64,000 nt of DNA from the NCBI GenBank assembly GCA_963782465.1, contig CAWAJR010000006.1, positions 186,001 to 250,000 of the forward strand, in the 5' to 3' direction. Shown here in pieces: positions 7,912 through 16,740 of the stretch; the stretch's first letter is position 1; each line of letters starts with the position of its first letter. The notes under the pieces are model-generated. The model saw only the letters and a program-made list of their open reading frames with translations, was not told the origin of the DNA and did no database searches. Source of the DNA: JAODBJ01 sp963782465. GTDB lineage: Bacteria; Actinomycetota; Acidimicrobiia; IMCC26256; PALSA-610. The position numbers were made by a program, and so were the translations under genes.

Positions 7912-9405
7912 TCAGCGGCGGCTGGTGGTCTCCGATACCCGGCCGAGCGTGCGGGTGAGCGCCCCGTACAGCAGGTTGCCGTACGGCCACTGGGTCACGA
8001 CCTTGCCGGTCGGCGAGGTGAAGTAGTTGTTGCTCATCGTCCACGACGTGCCGCGCATGCGCGACTGCAACCACCGGTACCAGCGCGCCTCGAAGCTCGG
8101 TTTCACCTCGATGGCGGTCACGCGCTCGCGTGCCATTCTCTTGATCGACCGCACCGCGTACGCGGCCTGGGCCTCGAGCATCGACACGATGTCGCCGCCG
8201 TTGGTACCGGGCCCGTAGAGCATGAAGAAGTTGGGGAAGCCGGCAACGGTGATCCCGAGGTACGCGCGCGGCTCGTTCGCCCAGTGGGCTTGGAGCGTGA
8301 TGCCACCGCGGCCGGCGACCGGGAGGCGCGCGAGATAGTTGGCGGGCTGGAACCCCGTCGCCATGACGATCACGTCGGCCGGGCGTTCCACACCGTCGGC
8401 GTCGACGATCCCCGTCGGGGCCACCGACGCAACCGCCTTGGGAACGAGCGTCACGTTCGGTTGCTTCAGTGCCGGGTAGAAGCCCGTCGCGAAGATCGGC
8501 CGTTTCCCCGGGTACGGGTAGGTCGGCGTCACCGCGTCGCGCAGGTCGGGATCGTCCTTGAACTGCCGCTCGATGTAACGGAGGCACATCTGCTCGCGGC
8601 TGCGGTTGGCCTTCGTACCCGGCCGCCAGATCCTGCCGCTCCAGAGGTTCTTCTCGAGTGAGTACTTCAGCCGGTAACGCTCCCGCGCTCGGCGCCAGCG
8701 GCGGGCGAAGCGGGCGCGTTCGTTCTCGTCGAAGTCGCGTTCACCTTTCGGCAGGACCCATCCCGGCTCCCGTTGGTACACGTCGAGCCGACGCACGATC
8801 GGCTGGATCGCGGGAACGATCTGGCTCGCCGACGACCCGGTGCCCACGACCGCGACGACCTTGCCCGTGAGGTCGTGCTCGTGCTCCCACCGTGCGGTGT
8901 GGAACTTCGGGCCGGCGAAGGTTTCGAGCCCCGGCCAGTCCGGGAACCGCGGCAGGTTGAGGAAACCGACCGCGCTCACGAGCACGTGACATTCGTCGAC
9001 GGTCGCGTCGTCGAAGCCGACGCGCCAGACGTGGCGGTCGTCGTCCCACGTCGCCGACTCCACGGTGACGCCGAGGCGCAGGTGCGGGCGCAGGCCGAAC
9101 TCGTCGACCGTCTCCTCGAGGTACTTCTGTAGCTCGGCTTGCCGGGCGTGGGTGCGGGCCCAGGCGTGCGGCTTGAACGAGAAGCAGTAGAGATGCGAGC
9201 CGACGTCGACCTCCGCGCCCGGGTAGGTGTTGTCCCACCAGGTGCCGCCGATCCCGAGCGACGATTCGTAGATGGTGAACGTACGGATGCCGGCCCGCAG
9301 CAACTTCACCCCGGCGGCGATGCCCCCGAAACCGGCGCCGACCACGACGACCCGCGGCGTGCCGGTCGGGCCGAACAGGTCGTGGGCGGAAGGCTTCGAC
9401 GTCAA
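7912..9405 (-). CDS. flavin-containing monooxygenase, Baeyer-Villiger type
   Basis: FAD- and NADPH-dependent monooxygenase of 497 residues that inserts oxygen into ketones or heteroatoms. It has the FAD motif GAGFGG near residue 21, the Baeyer-Villiger-like fingerprint FAGPKFHTARW and the NADPH motif GTGSSAS downstream of it, with ATGFQ towards the C-terminus. The start is taken as the TTG at 9405-9403, which overlaps the stop of the upstream esterase (TTGA) and puts the FAD motif at the expected distance. Coupling with an esterase fits the classic sequence of ketone to ester to hydrolysis, an inference from order. Confidence 0.88.
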   Translation of the reverse strand: MTSKPSAHDLFGPTGTPRVVVVGAGFGGIAAGVKLLRAGIRTFTIYESSLGIGGTWWDNTYPGAEVDVGSHLYCFSFKPHAWARTHARQAELQKYLEETVDEFGLRPHLRLGVTVESATWDDDRHVWRVGFDDATVDECHVLVSAVGFLNLPRFPDWPGLETFAGPKFHTARWEHEHDLTGKVVAVVGTGSSASQIVPAIQPIVRRLDVYQREPGWVLPKGERDFDENERARFARRWRRARERYRLKYSLEKNLWSGRIWRPGTKANRSREQMCLRYIERQFKDDPDLRDAVTPTYPYPGKRPIFATGFYPALKQPNVTLVPKAVASVAPTGIVDADGVERPADVIVMATGFQPANYLARLPVAGRGGITLQAHWANEPRAYLGITVAGFPNFFMLYGPGTNGGDIVSMLEAQAAYAVRSIKRMARERVTAIEVKPSFEARWYRWLQSRMRGTSWTMSNNYFTSPTGKVVTQWPYGNLLYGALTRTLGRVSETTSRR

Positions 9406-10349
9406 GACCCGGCCGGCGGCTCGAGGCGCGGCCGGAGCCATTCGTCGACCGCACGCGCCCAGCGGCGCTCGGGTGTCGTACCGACGAAGAGTTGCACGCC
9501 GTGCGGTGCGCCGGCGATCACGCACAGGTCGGTCGGCACACCGGCTTGGGCGAGGCGGAGCGCGTAGTCGATGTTCTCGTCGCGGAACCCGTCGGCCCCG
9601 CCGGTGATGACCATCGTGGGGGGTAGCCCGGCGAGGTCGTCGGCGCGGGCCGCGGCGGCGTACGCGGGTACGTCGTTGCTGCCGTAGCGGTCGCCGAGGT
9701 ACGACTGCCAGCCGAACGTGTTCGCCTCCCGTGACCAGATGAGCAAGTCGTCGTAGCGGCTCGACGCCGAGACCTGCCGGTCGTCGATCATCGGGCATTG
9801 GAGCAGCTGGAAGGCGAGGTCGGCCCCGCCGCGGTCGCGGGCGACGAGGGCGAGCGCGGCGGCGAGGCCGCCGCCCGCGCTGATCCCCATCGTCCCGATG
9901 CGGGCAGGATCGATCCCCAGATCGCCGGCATGGGCGAACACCCACTGCAACCCAGCCCAGCAATCGTCGAGTGGCCCGGGGTACGGCGTCTCGGGCGCGA
10001 GCCGGTACTCGACCGAAACGCCGACACAACCGAACTCGTTGCAGTACCGGTCGAAGATGACGTCGTCCATGACGTACGACCCGATGACGTAGCCGCCGCC
10101 GTGGATCGAATAGCAGCACGCGGCCGGCGCGCGCAGCTGCCGCGGCCGGTGTACGCGCACGACGACGTACGGATCGTCGCTGACGACATGGTCGACCCGT
10201 TCGACGGTCTCCGAGAGGGGCGGAGCCATCTGCGCGAAGGCAGCCTCCTGCCCGCCGCGCATCTGGGCGAGCGAACCGGCGTTGATCTCGAACTCCGGGA
10301 TCATCCCGGCGAAGGCAACGATCTCGGGGTCGACGGTGGCCGTGGACAT
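9402..10349 (-). CDS. alpha/beta hydrolase, HSL family esterase
   Basis: Esterase of 315 residues. The oxyanion motif HGGGY is at 83-87, the nucleophile Ser158 is in GISAGG, and the acid and base are in GGADGF (about 263) and GAPHG (about 290). ATG start. It is coupled by a 4-base overlap to the downstream Baeyer-Villiger-type monooxygenase, so it could hydrolyse the ester or lactone that enzyme makes. It resembles the partial esterase at the window start but is not a close copy. Confidence 0.88.
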   Translation of the reverse strand: MSTATVDPEIVAFAGMIPEFEINAGSLAQMRGGQEAAFAQMAPPLSETVERVDHVVSDDPYVVVRVHRPRQLRAPAACCYSIHGGGYVIGSYVMDDVIFDRYCNEFGCVGVSVEYRLAPETPYPGPLDDCWAGLQWVFAHAGDLGIDPARIGTMGISAGGGLAAALALVARDRGGADLAFQLLQCPMIDDRQVSASSRYDDLLIWSREANTFGWQSYLGDRYGSNDVPAYAAAARADDLAGLPPTMVITGGADGFRDENIDYALRLAQAGVPTDLCVIAGAPHGVQLFVGTTPERRWARAVDEWLRPRLEPPAGS

Positions 10350-10392
10350 GCATACCTCGCAGTTCGTCGGCGCGCCGGTCGCGCCCTCGACA

Positions 10393-12045
10393 TCATGCCG
10401 TCGCGGGACGCGTCCCCGGACGATGATCGCTCACGTCGACCTGCGAGCCGTCGACCCGGATCGGCGTACCGTTCACGAGGACATACCGCACTCCAGTCGG
10501 CTCCTCCGCGGTCAAGCGCTCCGCGTCGGCCGGGAAGTCGCGCACCCGCCGGATCGGACCGGTGCCGACCGTCGCCGGTTCGAACACGCACAGGTCGGCC
10601 CAGTAGCCCTCGCGCACGTACCCTCGCCGCACGAAGCCGAACATGTCGGCCGGTTCGCCGCTCAACTTGCGGACCGCCCGTTCGAGCGGCATCACCTCGC
10701 GGTCGCGGACCCACGTGCCGAGCAGATCGGTGGGCAGGGGCGCGTCGCACAGCTGGTCGATGTGGGCGCCCGCGTCCGACAGGCCGAGCACGACGTGCTC
10801 GTCGGTGAGCAGCTGGGCGACCGCGTCGACCTCGTCGTTGGCGATGTAGGCACGGAAACGGGTCTCGAGGTCTTCGGCGAGCGCGAGTTCGCACATCACG
10901 TCGAGCGGGCTGACGTGACGCTCCCGGGCGAGGTCGCTCACCCGCCGGCCCTGCAGCTCCGGGAACCGCTTCGACTCCGACACCTCGAACGTCTCCCAGC
11001 GCGGCTTCATCGGCGACTGCTCCAGGTCGGCGGCGGCCTGTGCCCGCCACTCCGGGTCGCGGTATGCGGCGACGCGTACGGACCGGCCGACCTTCAGCAG
11101 CTCCCCGAACACCGTCCCGGTGTTGAGGCTGTACGCGTCGGCCATCGTGAACTGCATCGTGAGCGGCCGCGGTGTCACCTGGGGCCATACCGCCGCGCCC
11201 GCGGCAACACCGCGCTCGTGCAACCCGACCGGCTCCAGGTGCCGGCCGTTCGGGCTCGCGAACAGCGGGTAGGTGAACGGGCGCCCGATGCGCGGCGCCC
11301 ACTCGTACACGTCGGCGTAACTGCACTGCGGGCCCGGGGTGATGAGCACCACGCCCTTGCCCGCGTCGCCGGCGGCCCGGAACAGCGCTTCGACTTCGTC
11401 GGCCTCGGCGAAGCGACTCGGCACGGGCTTGCCGTCGACGCCGCGGTGCGCGTACGAGAAGCTCGTCGAGAACCCCGCCGCACCGGCCGCGATCCCCTCT
11501 CGCACCAGCGCGCTCATCCGTTCGACTTCATCGGGGGTCGCGCCGCGCTCGTAGGCGGCGTCGCCCATCACGTAGAGCCGCAACGCGGAGTGCCCGATGT
11601 AGGCGGTGAAGTTGAGATCGGTCCCCCGCCGCTTGACCGCCTCGAGGTACTCGGGGAACGTCTCGAACTCCCACACGACACCGGCGATGAGCGTGGCCGG
11701 GTCCATGTCTTCGACGTTCTCGAGCGTATGGACGATGGTCTCGTGGTGCTCGGGTCGCGCCGGCGCGATCGTGAAGCCGCAGTTGCCGGCCACGACCGTC
11801 GTGACGCCCTGGTACGACGACGGCCGCAGCGACGGGTCCCAGAAGACTTGCGCGTCGTAGTGCGTGTGAATGTCGATGAAGCCGGGGGCGATCGCGCAGC
11901 CCGACGCGTCGAGTTCGTGCTCGCCGCGCAGGTTCGGGCCGATTTCACGGATCACGCCATCGGCGATCGCGACGTCGGCGGCGCGACCGGGGGCACCGCT
12001 CCCATCGAACAGTGTCCCCCCACGGATCACGATGTCAGTCGTCAT
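10393..12045 (-). CDS. N-acyl-D-amino-acid deacylase-type amidohydrolase
   Basis: Metal-dependent amidohydrolase of 550 residues in the D-aminoacylase/dihydroorotase-like group. Metal motif HTHYDAQ begins with His60-x-His62, GNCGF places a metal-bridging Cys near 89, and the C-terminal DAGAH motif is present. Family enzymes deacylate N-acyl-D-amino acids or open cyclic amides; the real substrate is unknown. ATG start; its first 11 bases overlap the 3-prime end of the VOC gene upstream. Confidence 0.85.
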   Translation of the reverse strand: MTTDIVIRGGTLFDGSGAPGRAADVAIADGVIREIGPNLRGEHELDASGCAIAPGFIDIHTHYDAQVFWDPSLRPSSYQGVTTVVAGNCGFTIAPARPEHHETIVHTLENVEDMDPATLIAGVVWEFETFPEYLEAVKRRGTDLNFTAYIGHSALRLYVMGDAAYERGATPDEVERMSALVREGIAAGAAGFSTSFSYAHRGVDGKPVPSRFAEADEVEALFRAAGDAGKGVVLITPGPQCSYADVYEWAPRIGRPFTYPLFASPNGRHLEPVGLHERGVAAGAAVWPQVTPRPLTMQFTMADAYSLNTGTVFGELLKVGRSVRVAAYRDPEWRAQAAADLEQSPMKPRWETFEVSESKRFPELQGRRVSDLARERHVSPLDVMCELALAEDLETRFRAYIANDEVDAVAQLLTDEHVVLGLSDAGAHIDQLCDAPLPTDLLGTWVRDREVMPLERAVRKLSGEPADMFGFVRRGYVREGYWADLCVFEPATVGTGPIRRVRDFPADAERLTAEEPTGVRYVLVNGTPIRVDGSQVDVSDHRPGTRPATA

Positions 12046-12442
12046 AGATCATGAACTCCAGAAGGTTGCCGTCGGGATCGCGCACGTATGTGCTCTTCGC
12101 CGGCGCGCGGCGGCCGCCATCGCGCGCGACCGGGCCTTCGACGACTTCCGCGCCGGCGGCCGCCAAGCGCGACCGCAACGACGGCTCGTCACCCTCCCAC
12201 ACAAAACACAAGTCGCCACACGGGGGCACGGCTGCGGGTGCACGCAACGTGAAGCTGTCGCGTGGCCAGAGCTCGGGACGGTGGAAGTTGATCATCTGGT
12301 CGCCGGCGTACACCGACACGACGGCTCGCCGTTCGACGACCTCGAACCGAAGTTCGCGGTAGAACGCGACCATCGCGTCGGTTTGCTGCATGGGGAGCGA
12401 CACGTGATCGAACCCGGCCACGCCGGCGGCACGGCTAGGCAT
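12035..12442 (-). CDS. VOC family protein (glyoxalase/dioxygenase fold)
   Basis: Small vicinal-oxygen-chelate protein of 135 residues. It starts FDHVSLPMQ, has a central FHRPELW and ends YVRDPDGNLLEF, the usual paired beta-alpha-beta elements. The ATG at 12442 lies inside the last 8 bases of the upstream amidohydrolase, which gives the expected short N-terminus; an open frame further upstream is shadow. The function is not predictable from sequence. Confidence 0.8.
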   Translation of the reverse strand: MPSRAAGVAGFDHVSLPMQQTDAMVAFYRELRFEVVERRAVVSVYAGDQMINFHRPELWPRDSFTLRAPAAVPPCGDLCFVWEGDEPSLRSRLAAAGAEVVEGPVARDGGRRAPAKSTYVRDPDGNLLEFMIYDD

Positions 12443-13532
12443 ACGGGAAGCCGTAGAGCCGGGCACAGTTGGCGGCGGTGATCTTGCGCACGTCTTCGGC
12501 CGGCAGCGTGCCGAGGGTCTCGTCGATCGCTCGTCGCGACGCCGGGAACGTGCTGTCGGTGTGCGGGTAGTCGGAAGCCCACATGCACGAATCGGCACCG
12601 AGCAGCGGGAGGAGCTTCGCCGCGAGCGGCTCCTCCTCGAACGTGGCGAACACCTGCCGGCCGAACAGCTCACTCGGCGGGCAGCCCGGTGCGTCATCGA
12701 GTTTGTCGCGCAGCGCTTCCCACTCCATGTCCATGCGGGCGAGGAAGTACGGGAGCCAGCCGACCCCCGACTCGGCCAGCACGAGCGTGAACTGCGGGTG
12801 CCGCTCCAACGCGCCGCCGAACAACATGATCGCCAACGGCTCGTCGAGCTGGAGCGGCAGCACGCTGGCGTAGGCGGCCGACTGCCATTTCCCGATCCGG
12901 TAGCTCAGCTTCGACGACGTACCGCCCTTGATGTGGAAGCTGATCGGTAACCCGGTCGCTTCGGCGGCCGACCACAGCCGGTCCCAGGCCCGGTCCCCGA
13001 GATCGATGTCGAACGCGCCGATGATCGCACCGCGATGGCCCAGCCCGGCGCAGCGCTCCAGCTCCGCGGCGGCCGCTTCCGGCGAGTGGCCGGGGAGGAA
13101 GGCGAGCACGCACAACCGGTCGGGCGCCGCCGCGTTGAACTCCTCCACCGCCCAGTCGTTCCACGCCGCGTAGCAGGCCTCCTGCAACGCCGGGTCCTGG
13201 ATCGGAAAGCCGAGCGAGAGTGGCCCGTAGATCACCGATGCCGCGAGGCCGTCGCGATCCATGTCGTGCAGCCGCAACTCGGGCCGGCCGGCGCGGTAGC
13301 CGTCGTCGTCGATGCCCGCGCGCCCGATGGCGCTGAGCGCTTTCACGGCTTCACGGTTCGCCGGCATGCCGCTGCGCCCCATCACCCGGTCCTCGCACAC
13401 CCACAGCGCGCCCTTGTCACCGGTTACGACGTGCGGCGCCCGTTCGGCTTGTGAACGCGCCACACGCGATTCCCAGACGTCGCGAGGTACCGCCGACAGG
13501 TCGAGATGGTCGTCGCAGGAGTAGATCGTCAC
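12435..13532 (-). CDS. amidohydrolase family protein (amidohydrolase-2 TIM barrel)
   Basis: Metal-dependent hydrolase or decarboxylase of 365 residues. The N-terminal metal motif is CDDHLD, mid-protein His is in ISFHIKGG and the C-terminal motif WASDYPHTDS carries the conserved Asp and His. These enzymes hydrolyse lactones or decarboxylate aromatic acids, and similar genes are common in steroid and aromatic clusters. The GTG start overlaps the stop of the SDR upstream (GTGA). A second, distinct family member is at 41398-42597. Confidence 0.85.
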   Translation of the reverse strand: MTIYSCDDHLDLSAVPRDVWESRVARSQAERAPHVVTGDKGALWVCEDRVMGRSGMPANREAVKALSAIGRAGIDDDGYRAGRPELRLHDMDRDGLAASVIYGPLSLGFPIQDPALQEACYAAWNDWAVEEFNAAAPDRLCVLAFLPGHSPEAAAAELERCAGLGHRGAIIGAFDIDLGDRAWDRLWSAAEATGLPISFHIKGGTSSKLSYRIGKWQSAAYASVLPLQLDEPLAIMLFGGALERHPQFTLVLAESGVGWLPYFLARMDMEWEALRDKLDDAPGCPPSELFGRQVFATFEEEPLAAKLLPLLGADSCMWASDYPHTDSTFPASRRAIDETLGTLPAEDVRKITAANCARLYGFPYA

Positions 13533-14320
13533 GAGCCGGGATCCGAACGTCGGGCCATCACATCTTTCATCGAGCGTGGCCGAGGACCCGCGGTCGTGCC
13601 GCCGTCGACCGGGAGCACGATGCCCGTGATCTGCGCGGCGCGGTCGCTCGCCAGGAACAACGCGGCTTCGGCAACGTCGAGTGGCGAACCCAGACGCTGG
13701 AGCGGCTGGAACACCTCGACGAGCGCCGACTGGTCGAACGACGCGTTGATCGCGGTCGGGATGTGCGCCGGCGCGATGCAGTTGACCCGGATGTTCTTCG
13801 CCGCGAGCTCAACCGCGATCGAACGGGTGATGTGGATGACCGCGGCCTTCGACGCGCGGTACGCCATCACTCCCCCGCCGGCGTTGATGCCGCCGATCGA
13901 CGTCGTGTTCACGATCGCGCCCCCACCGTGCCCGGCCATGTAACGCGCGGCGCGCTGCGCGCCGACCATCACACCGAAGATGTTCACGGCCATCACGCGG
14001 TCGAAGTCGGCGAAGTCGTCGTCGAGGAAACGGGTGGGCGACCCACCGACCCCCGCGTTGTTGCACATGACGTCGAGACCGCCGAAGCGCTCGACCGCGA
14101 CGTCGACGGCCGCCTGGACCTGGTCGGCGTCGGCGACATCGGTCGGTTGGAACATCGCCGACGCACCGAGTTGCTCGGCCAAGGCCGCGCCGGCTTCGGC
14201 ATTGACGTCGGCGACGACGACACGCGCGCCTTCCTCCACGAACCGCTCGACCATCGCCCGGCCGAGCCCGCTCGCGCCACCGGTGACGATCGCGACCTTG
14301 CTCGCGAGCTCTCTACTCAT
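13529..14320 (-). CDS. SDR family oxidoreductase
   Basis: Short-chain dehydrogenase of 263 residues with TGGASGLG near residue 14, NNAG, TTSIGG with catalytic Ser, YRASK and a C-terminal VLPVDGG. The ATG at 14320 is defined by the leader repeat: the Shine-Dalgarno GGAGG lies 10 bases upstream inside an 88-base unit that is tandemly duplicated. A start codon copy in the outer repeat unit opens a 31-codon reading frame that overlaps this start out of frame. It is the first gene of a run with two amidohydrolases and a VOC protein. Confidence 0.9.
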   Translation of the reverse strand: MSRELASKVAIVTGGASGLGRAMVERFVEEGARVVVADVNAEAGAALAEQLGASAMFQPTDVADADQVQAAVDVAVERFGGLDVMCNNAGVGGSPTRFLDDDFADFDRVMAVNIFGVMVGAQRAARYMAGHGGGAIVNTTSIGGINAGGGVMAYRASKAAVIHITRSIAVELAAKNIRVNCIAPAHIPTAINASFDQSALVEVFQPLQRLGSPLDVAEAALFLASDRAAQITGIVLPVDGGTTAGPRPRSMKDVMARRSDPGS

Positions 14321-14487
14321 GCGTCTTCGACCTCCGGTGCTCCATCACGCACCGCCCAAGCGCGCACGCACCCCGCCCGCACCGGAGGATCTGCGCCTGC
14401 CTACTCATGCGGCTTCGACCTCCGGTGCTCCATCACGCACCGCCCAACCGCGCACGCACCCCGCCCGCACCGGAGGATCTGCGCCTG
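14313..14487 (-). repeat. tandem duplication of an 88-base leader repeat (inner and outer copies)
   Basis: Two units, 14313-14400 and 14401-14487, differ at only two positions. Read on the minus strand each unit begins CAGGCGCAGATCCTCCGGTG and ends GGAGCACCGGAGGTCG followed by a 7-base linker and ATGAG. CCTCCGGTGC at the front is a perfect reverse complement of GCACCGGAGG at the back, which contains the Shine-Dalgarno. The outer unit starts 2 bases after the aldo-keto reductase stop; the inner unit supplies the SDR start at 14320. Related copies lie at 20945-20980 and 22012-22099. Confidence 0.85.
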
Positions 14488-14489
14488 GC

Positions 14490-15488
14490 TCACGCTTCCT
14501 CGATCCAGAAGCCGGGGGTCGTGTCGATCTCGTGGCGGGCAAAGATCGCGTCGATCTCGGCGAGGTCGGCGTCGCTGATCGACCAACCGATCGCGCCGAC
14601 GTTGTCCTCGACCTCGGCAACCGTGCGGCAACCGACGAGGGCGGTGCTCACCGCGGGATGTGAGATCGCCCAGCGCAGCGCGAGTTGCGGGAGGCTCTTG
14701 CCGTTGCGGGCGGCGATCCCTTTCAACTCCTCCACCGCGCGGACGTTGTCCTTGAACTTCTCGGGGCCGAACAGTGCCGCGAACATCTTGATCGCGCCCA
14801 TGTTGCCCTGGCGGGCGCGCCAGTCGGCGGTGCCGAAGTCGTGGTCCTCCCGAAACGTACCGGTGAGCAGACCGAAGGCGAGCGACCCGTACGCCATGAA
14901 CCCGATGCCCTGTTCGGCGCAGTACGGGAGGATCTCCGTCTGCATGCGACGGTCGAAGATGTTCCAGCCGTACTGCACGACGTCGACGCGCCGCACCGCC
15001 ATGCAGGCCTCGATCTCGGAGAGCTTGAAGTTCGACAGTCCGACGTACCGCACCTTGCCCTCGCGGACGATGTCGTCGAGTGCGCTCATGGTCTCCTCGA
15101 ACGGCGTCAGCCGGTCGGGCCAGTGCACGAGGTAGACGTCGACGTAGTCGGTGCCGAGGTTCTTCAGGCTCTTGTCGATCGACGCAATGACACGCTCGCG
15201 GCTGCTGTCGCGCAGGTTCGGTTTGTCCCGGTAGTTCATGCCGAACTTCGTGACGATGATCGCTTCGTCGCGCCGGTTGCCGAGCGCCTGGGCGAGCGCG
15301 CGTTCCGACGCACCCATGCCGTAGCCCTCGGCGGTGTCGAAACAGTTGATCCCGAGGTCGAGCGCGCGACCGACCGCGTGGTCGAATGCCGCGGCCTCGA
15401 TGTCGCCGTACCCGCCGCCGATCTCCCAGCAGCCGTAGCCGATCGCCGAAACCGGCAAGCCGGTCTGCCCGAACGGTCGGATCTCCAT
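14490..15488 (-). CDS. aldo/keto reductase
   Basis: NADPH-dependent reductase of 332 residues. The catalytic tetrad is visible: Asp in CFDTAEGYG, Tyr in the same segment, Lys in VTKFG and His in LVHWPD. The C-terminal cofactor region contains AISHPAVSTALVG. The ATG at 15488 gives the normal MEIRPFGQTGL N-terminus; the frame is open upstream through the P450 in another frame. Its stop lies two bases from the leader repeat. Substrate unknown, likely an aldehyde or ketone of the local pathway. Confidence 0.9.
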   Translation of the reverse strand: MEIRPFGQTGLPVSAIGYGCWEIGGGYGDIEAAAFDHAVGRALDLGINCFDTAEGYGMGASERALAQALGNRRDEAIIVTKFGMNYRDKPNLRDSSRERVIASIDKSLKNLGTDYVDVYLVHWPDRLTPFEETMSALDDIVREGKVRYVGLSNFKLSEIEACMAVRRVDVVQYGWNIFDRRMQTEILPYCAEQGIGFMAYGSLAFGLLTGTFREDHDFGTADWRARQGNMGAIKMFAALFGPEKFKDNVRAVEELKGIAARNGKSLPQLALRWAISHPAVSTALVGCRTVAEVEDNVGAIGWSISDADLAEIDAIFARHEIDTTPGFWIEEA

Positions 15489-15513
15489 GGTGTCCCCCTC
15501 TATAGGTTCGCCG

Positions 15514-16740
15514 TCACGCCGTGCGGTAGCGGAGCGGGAGGCGCTTGATGCTGCCATTGACCGCCGATTCGAGGCGCTCCACCGACCCCGAAAGCTCGAA
15601 GGATTCGAACCGTGCGAGCAGGTGGCGGAAGACGGTCTCGATCTCGACGCGCGCGAGGTGTGCCCCCACGCAGAAATGCTCACCGAAGCCGAACGCGAGG
15701 TGCGGGTTCGGGTGGCGATCGACCCGGAACGTGAACGGGTCGTCGAACACGTCCTCGTCGCGGTTCGCCGACGCGTAGTAGAGCGCCAGTTGGTCGCCGG
15801 CGCGGATCTTCGTGCCGTGGAGGTCGTAATCCTCGGTCGCGACGCGTGTGAAGTGGCTGATCGGGCTGACCCAGCGCAGGATCTCTTCCACCGCGTCGGG
15901 GAGCAGGTCGGGGCGCGCACGAAGCTTCTCCCACTCGGCCGGGTTCTCCCACAACGCGAGCAGCCCGCCGCTGATCGCGTTGCGCGTCGTCTCGTTGCCC
16001 GCCTCGACGAACAGCTCGCAGTACGACAGGAGCTGCTCGTCGGTGAGCGGCGAACCGTCGACGGTGCCGGTGACGAGTTCGCTCACGAGATCATCTTGGG
16101 GTGCGTCGCGGCGTTGCCCGACCAGCCGGGCGAAGTACCGGTGGATCTCGCCCCGGGCGCGCTTCATGGTCTGGCCCGGCGATTCGCCGGGCTGGCGGTA
16201 CTCGGGATCGTCCTTGCCGATCACTTCGTTGCTCAGGCGGAACAGCAACGCCCAATCCGCGCTCGGTACACCGAGGATCCACGCGATCAACGCCAGCGGG
16301 AACGGTGCCGCGATGCGCTCGACGAAGTCGAGTTCGCCCGAGGTGCCCGGCGGCACCGCGGCGTCGACCACGTCGAGCGCGATGTGCTCGATGTCGTCGC
16401 GCTTGGCGCGTACCGCCTTCGGGGTGAAGCGCCGCGTCACGAGGCGCCGCATGGGACCGTGCTTCGGCGGGTCGAGCAGGACGAGGATCTCCGACGGTGG
16501 TACCGGTGCGGCTCCTTCGCGAGCGAGCGTGATCCCCTGCGCGTTGGAGAACCGCGCCGGCTGCGAGGAGACCTCGAGGACGTCGGCGTGCTTCGTGATC
16601 GCCCAGAACGGTACGTAGCCGGGCGGATCGATGTAGGCCACCGGCGCGTCGGCGCGCAGGCGCGCCCATGCGTCGTGCGGGTACCCGCGCCGCGCGTAGC
16701 GCAGGGGGTCGACGAGTTCGAGCGGATCGATGTCGTTCAT
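15514..16740 (-). CDS. cytochrome P450
   Basis: Heme monooxygenase of 408 residues: I-helix AGNETTRN, K-helix EEILR, heme loop FGFGEHFCVG with the Cys ligand. The ATG at 16740 overlaps the upstream acyl-CoA dehydrogenase stop (ATGA), so the two are co-translated. Pairing with an acyl-CoA dehydrogenase suggests oxidation of an aliphatic or side-chain substrate. No redox partner is nearby. Confidence 0.93.
   Translation of the reverse strand: MNDIDPLELVDPLRYARRGYPHDAWARLRADAPVAYIDPPGYVPFWAITKHADVLEVSSQPARFSNAQGITLAREGAAPVPPSEILVLLDPPKHGPMRRLVTRRFTPKAVRAKRDDIEHIALDVVDAAVPPGTSGELDFVERIAAPFPLALIAWILGVPSADWALLFRLSNEVIGKDDPEYRQPGESPGQTMKRARGEIHRYFARLVGQRRDAPQDDLVSELVTGTVDGSPLTDEQLLSYCELFVEAGNETTRNAISGGLLALWENPAEWEKLRARPDLLPDAVEEILRWVSPISHFTRVATEDYDLHGTKIRAGDQLALYYASANRDEDVFDDPFTFRVDRHPNPHLAFGFGEHFCVGAHLARVEIETVFRHLLARFESFELSGSVERLESAVNGSIKRLPLRYRTA

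Noticed and set aside
14313..14487. CRISPR array
   Set aside because: Only two tandem units of 88 bases without spacers, with dispersed relatives in front of other genes; no cas genes.
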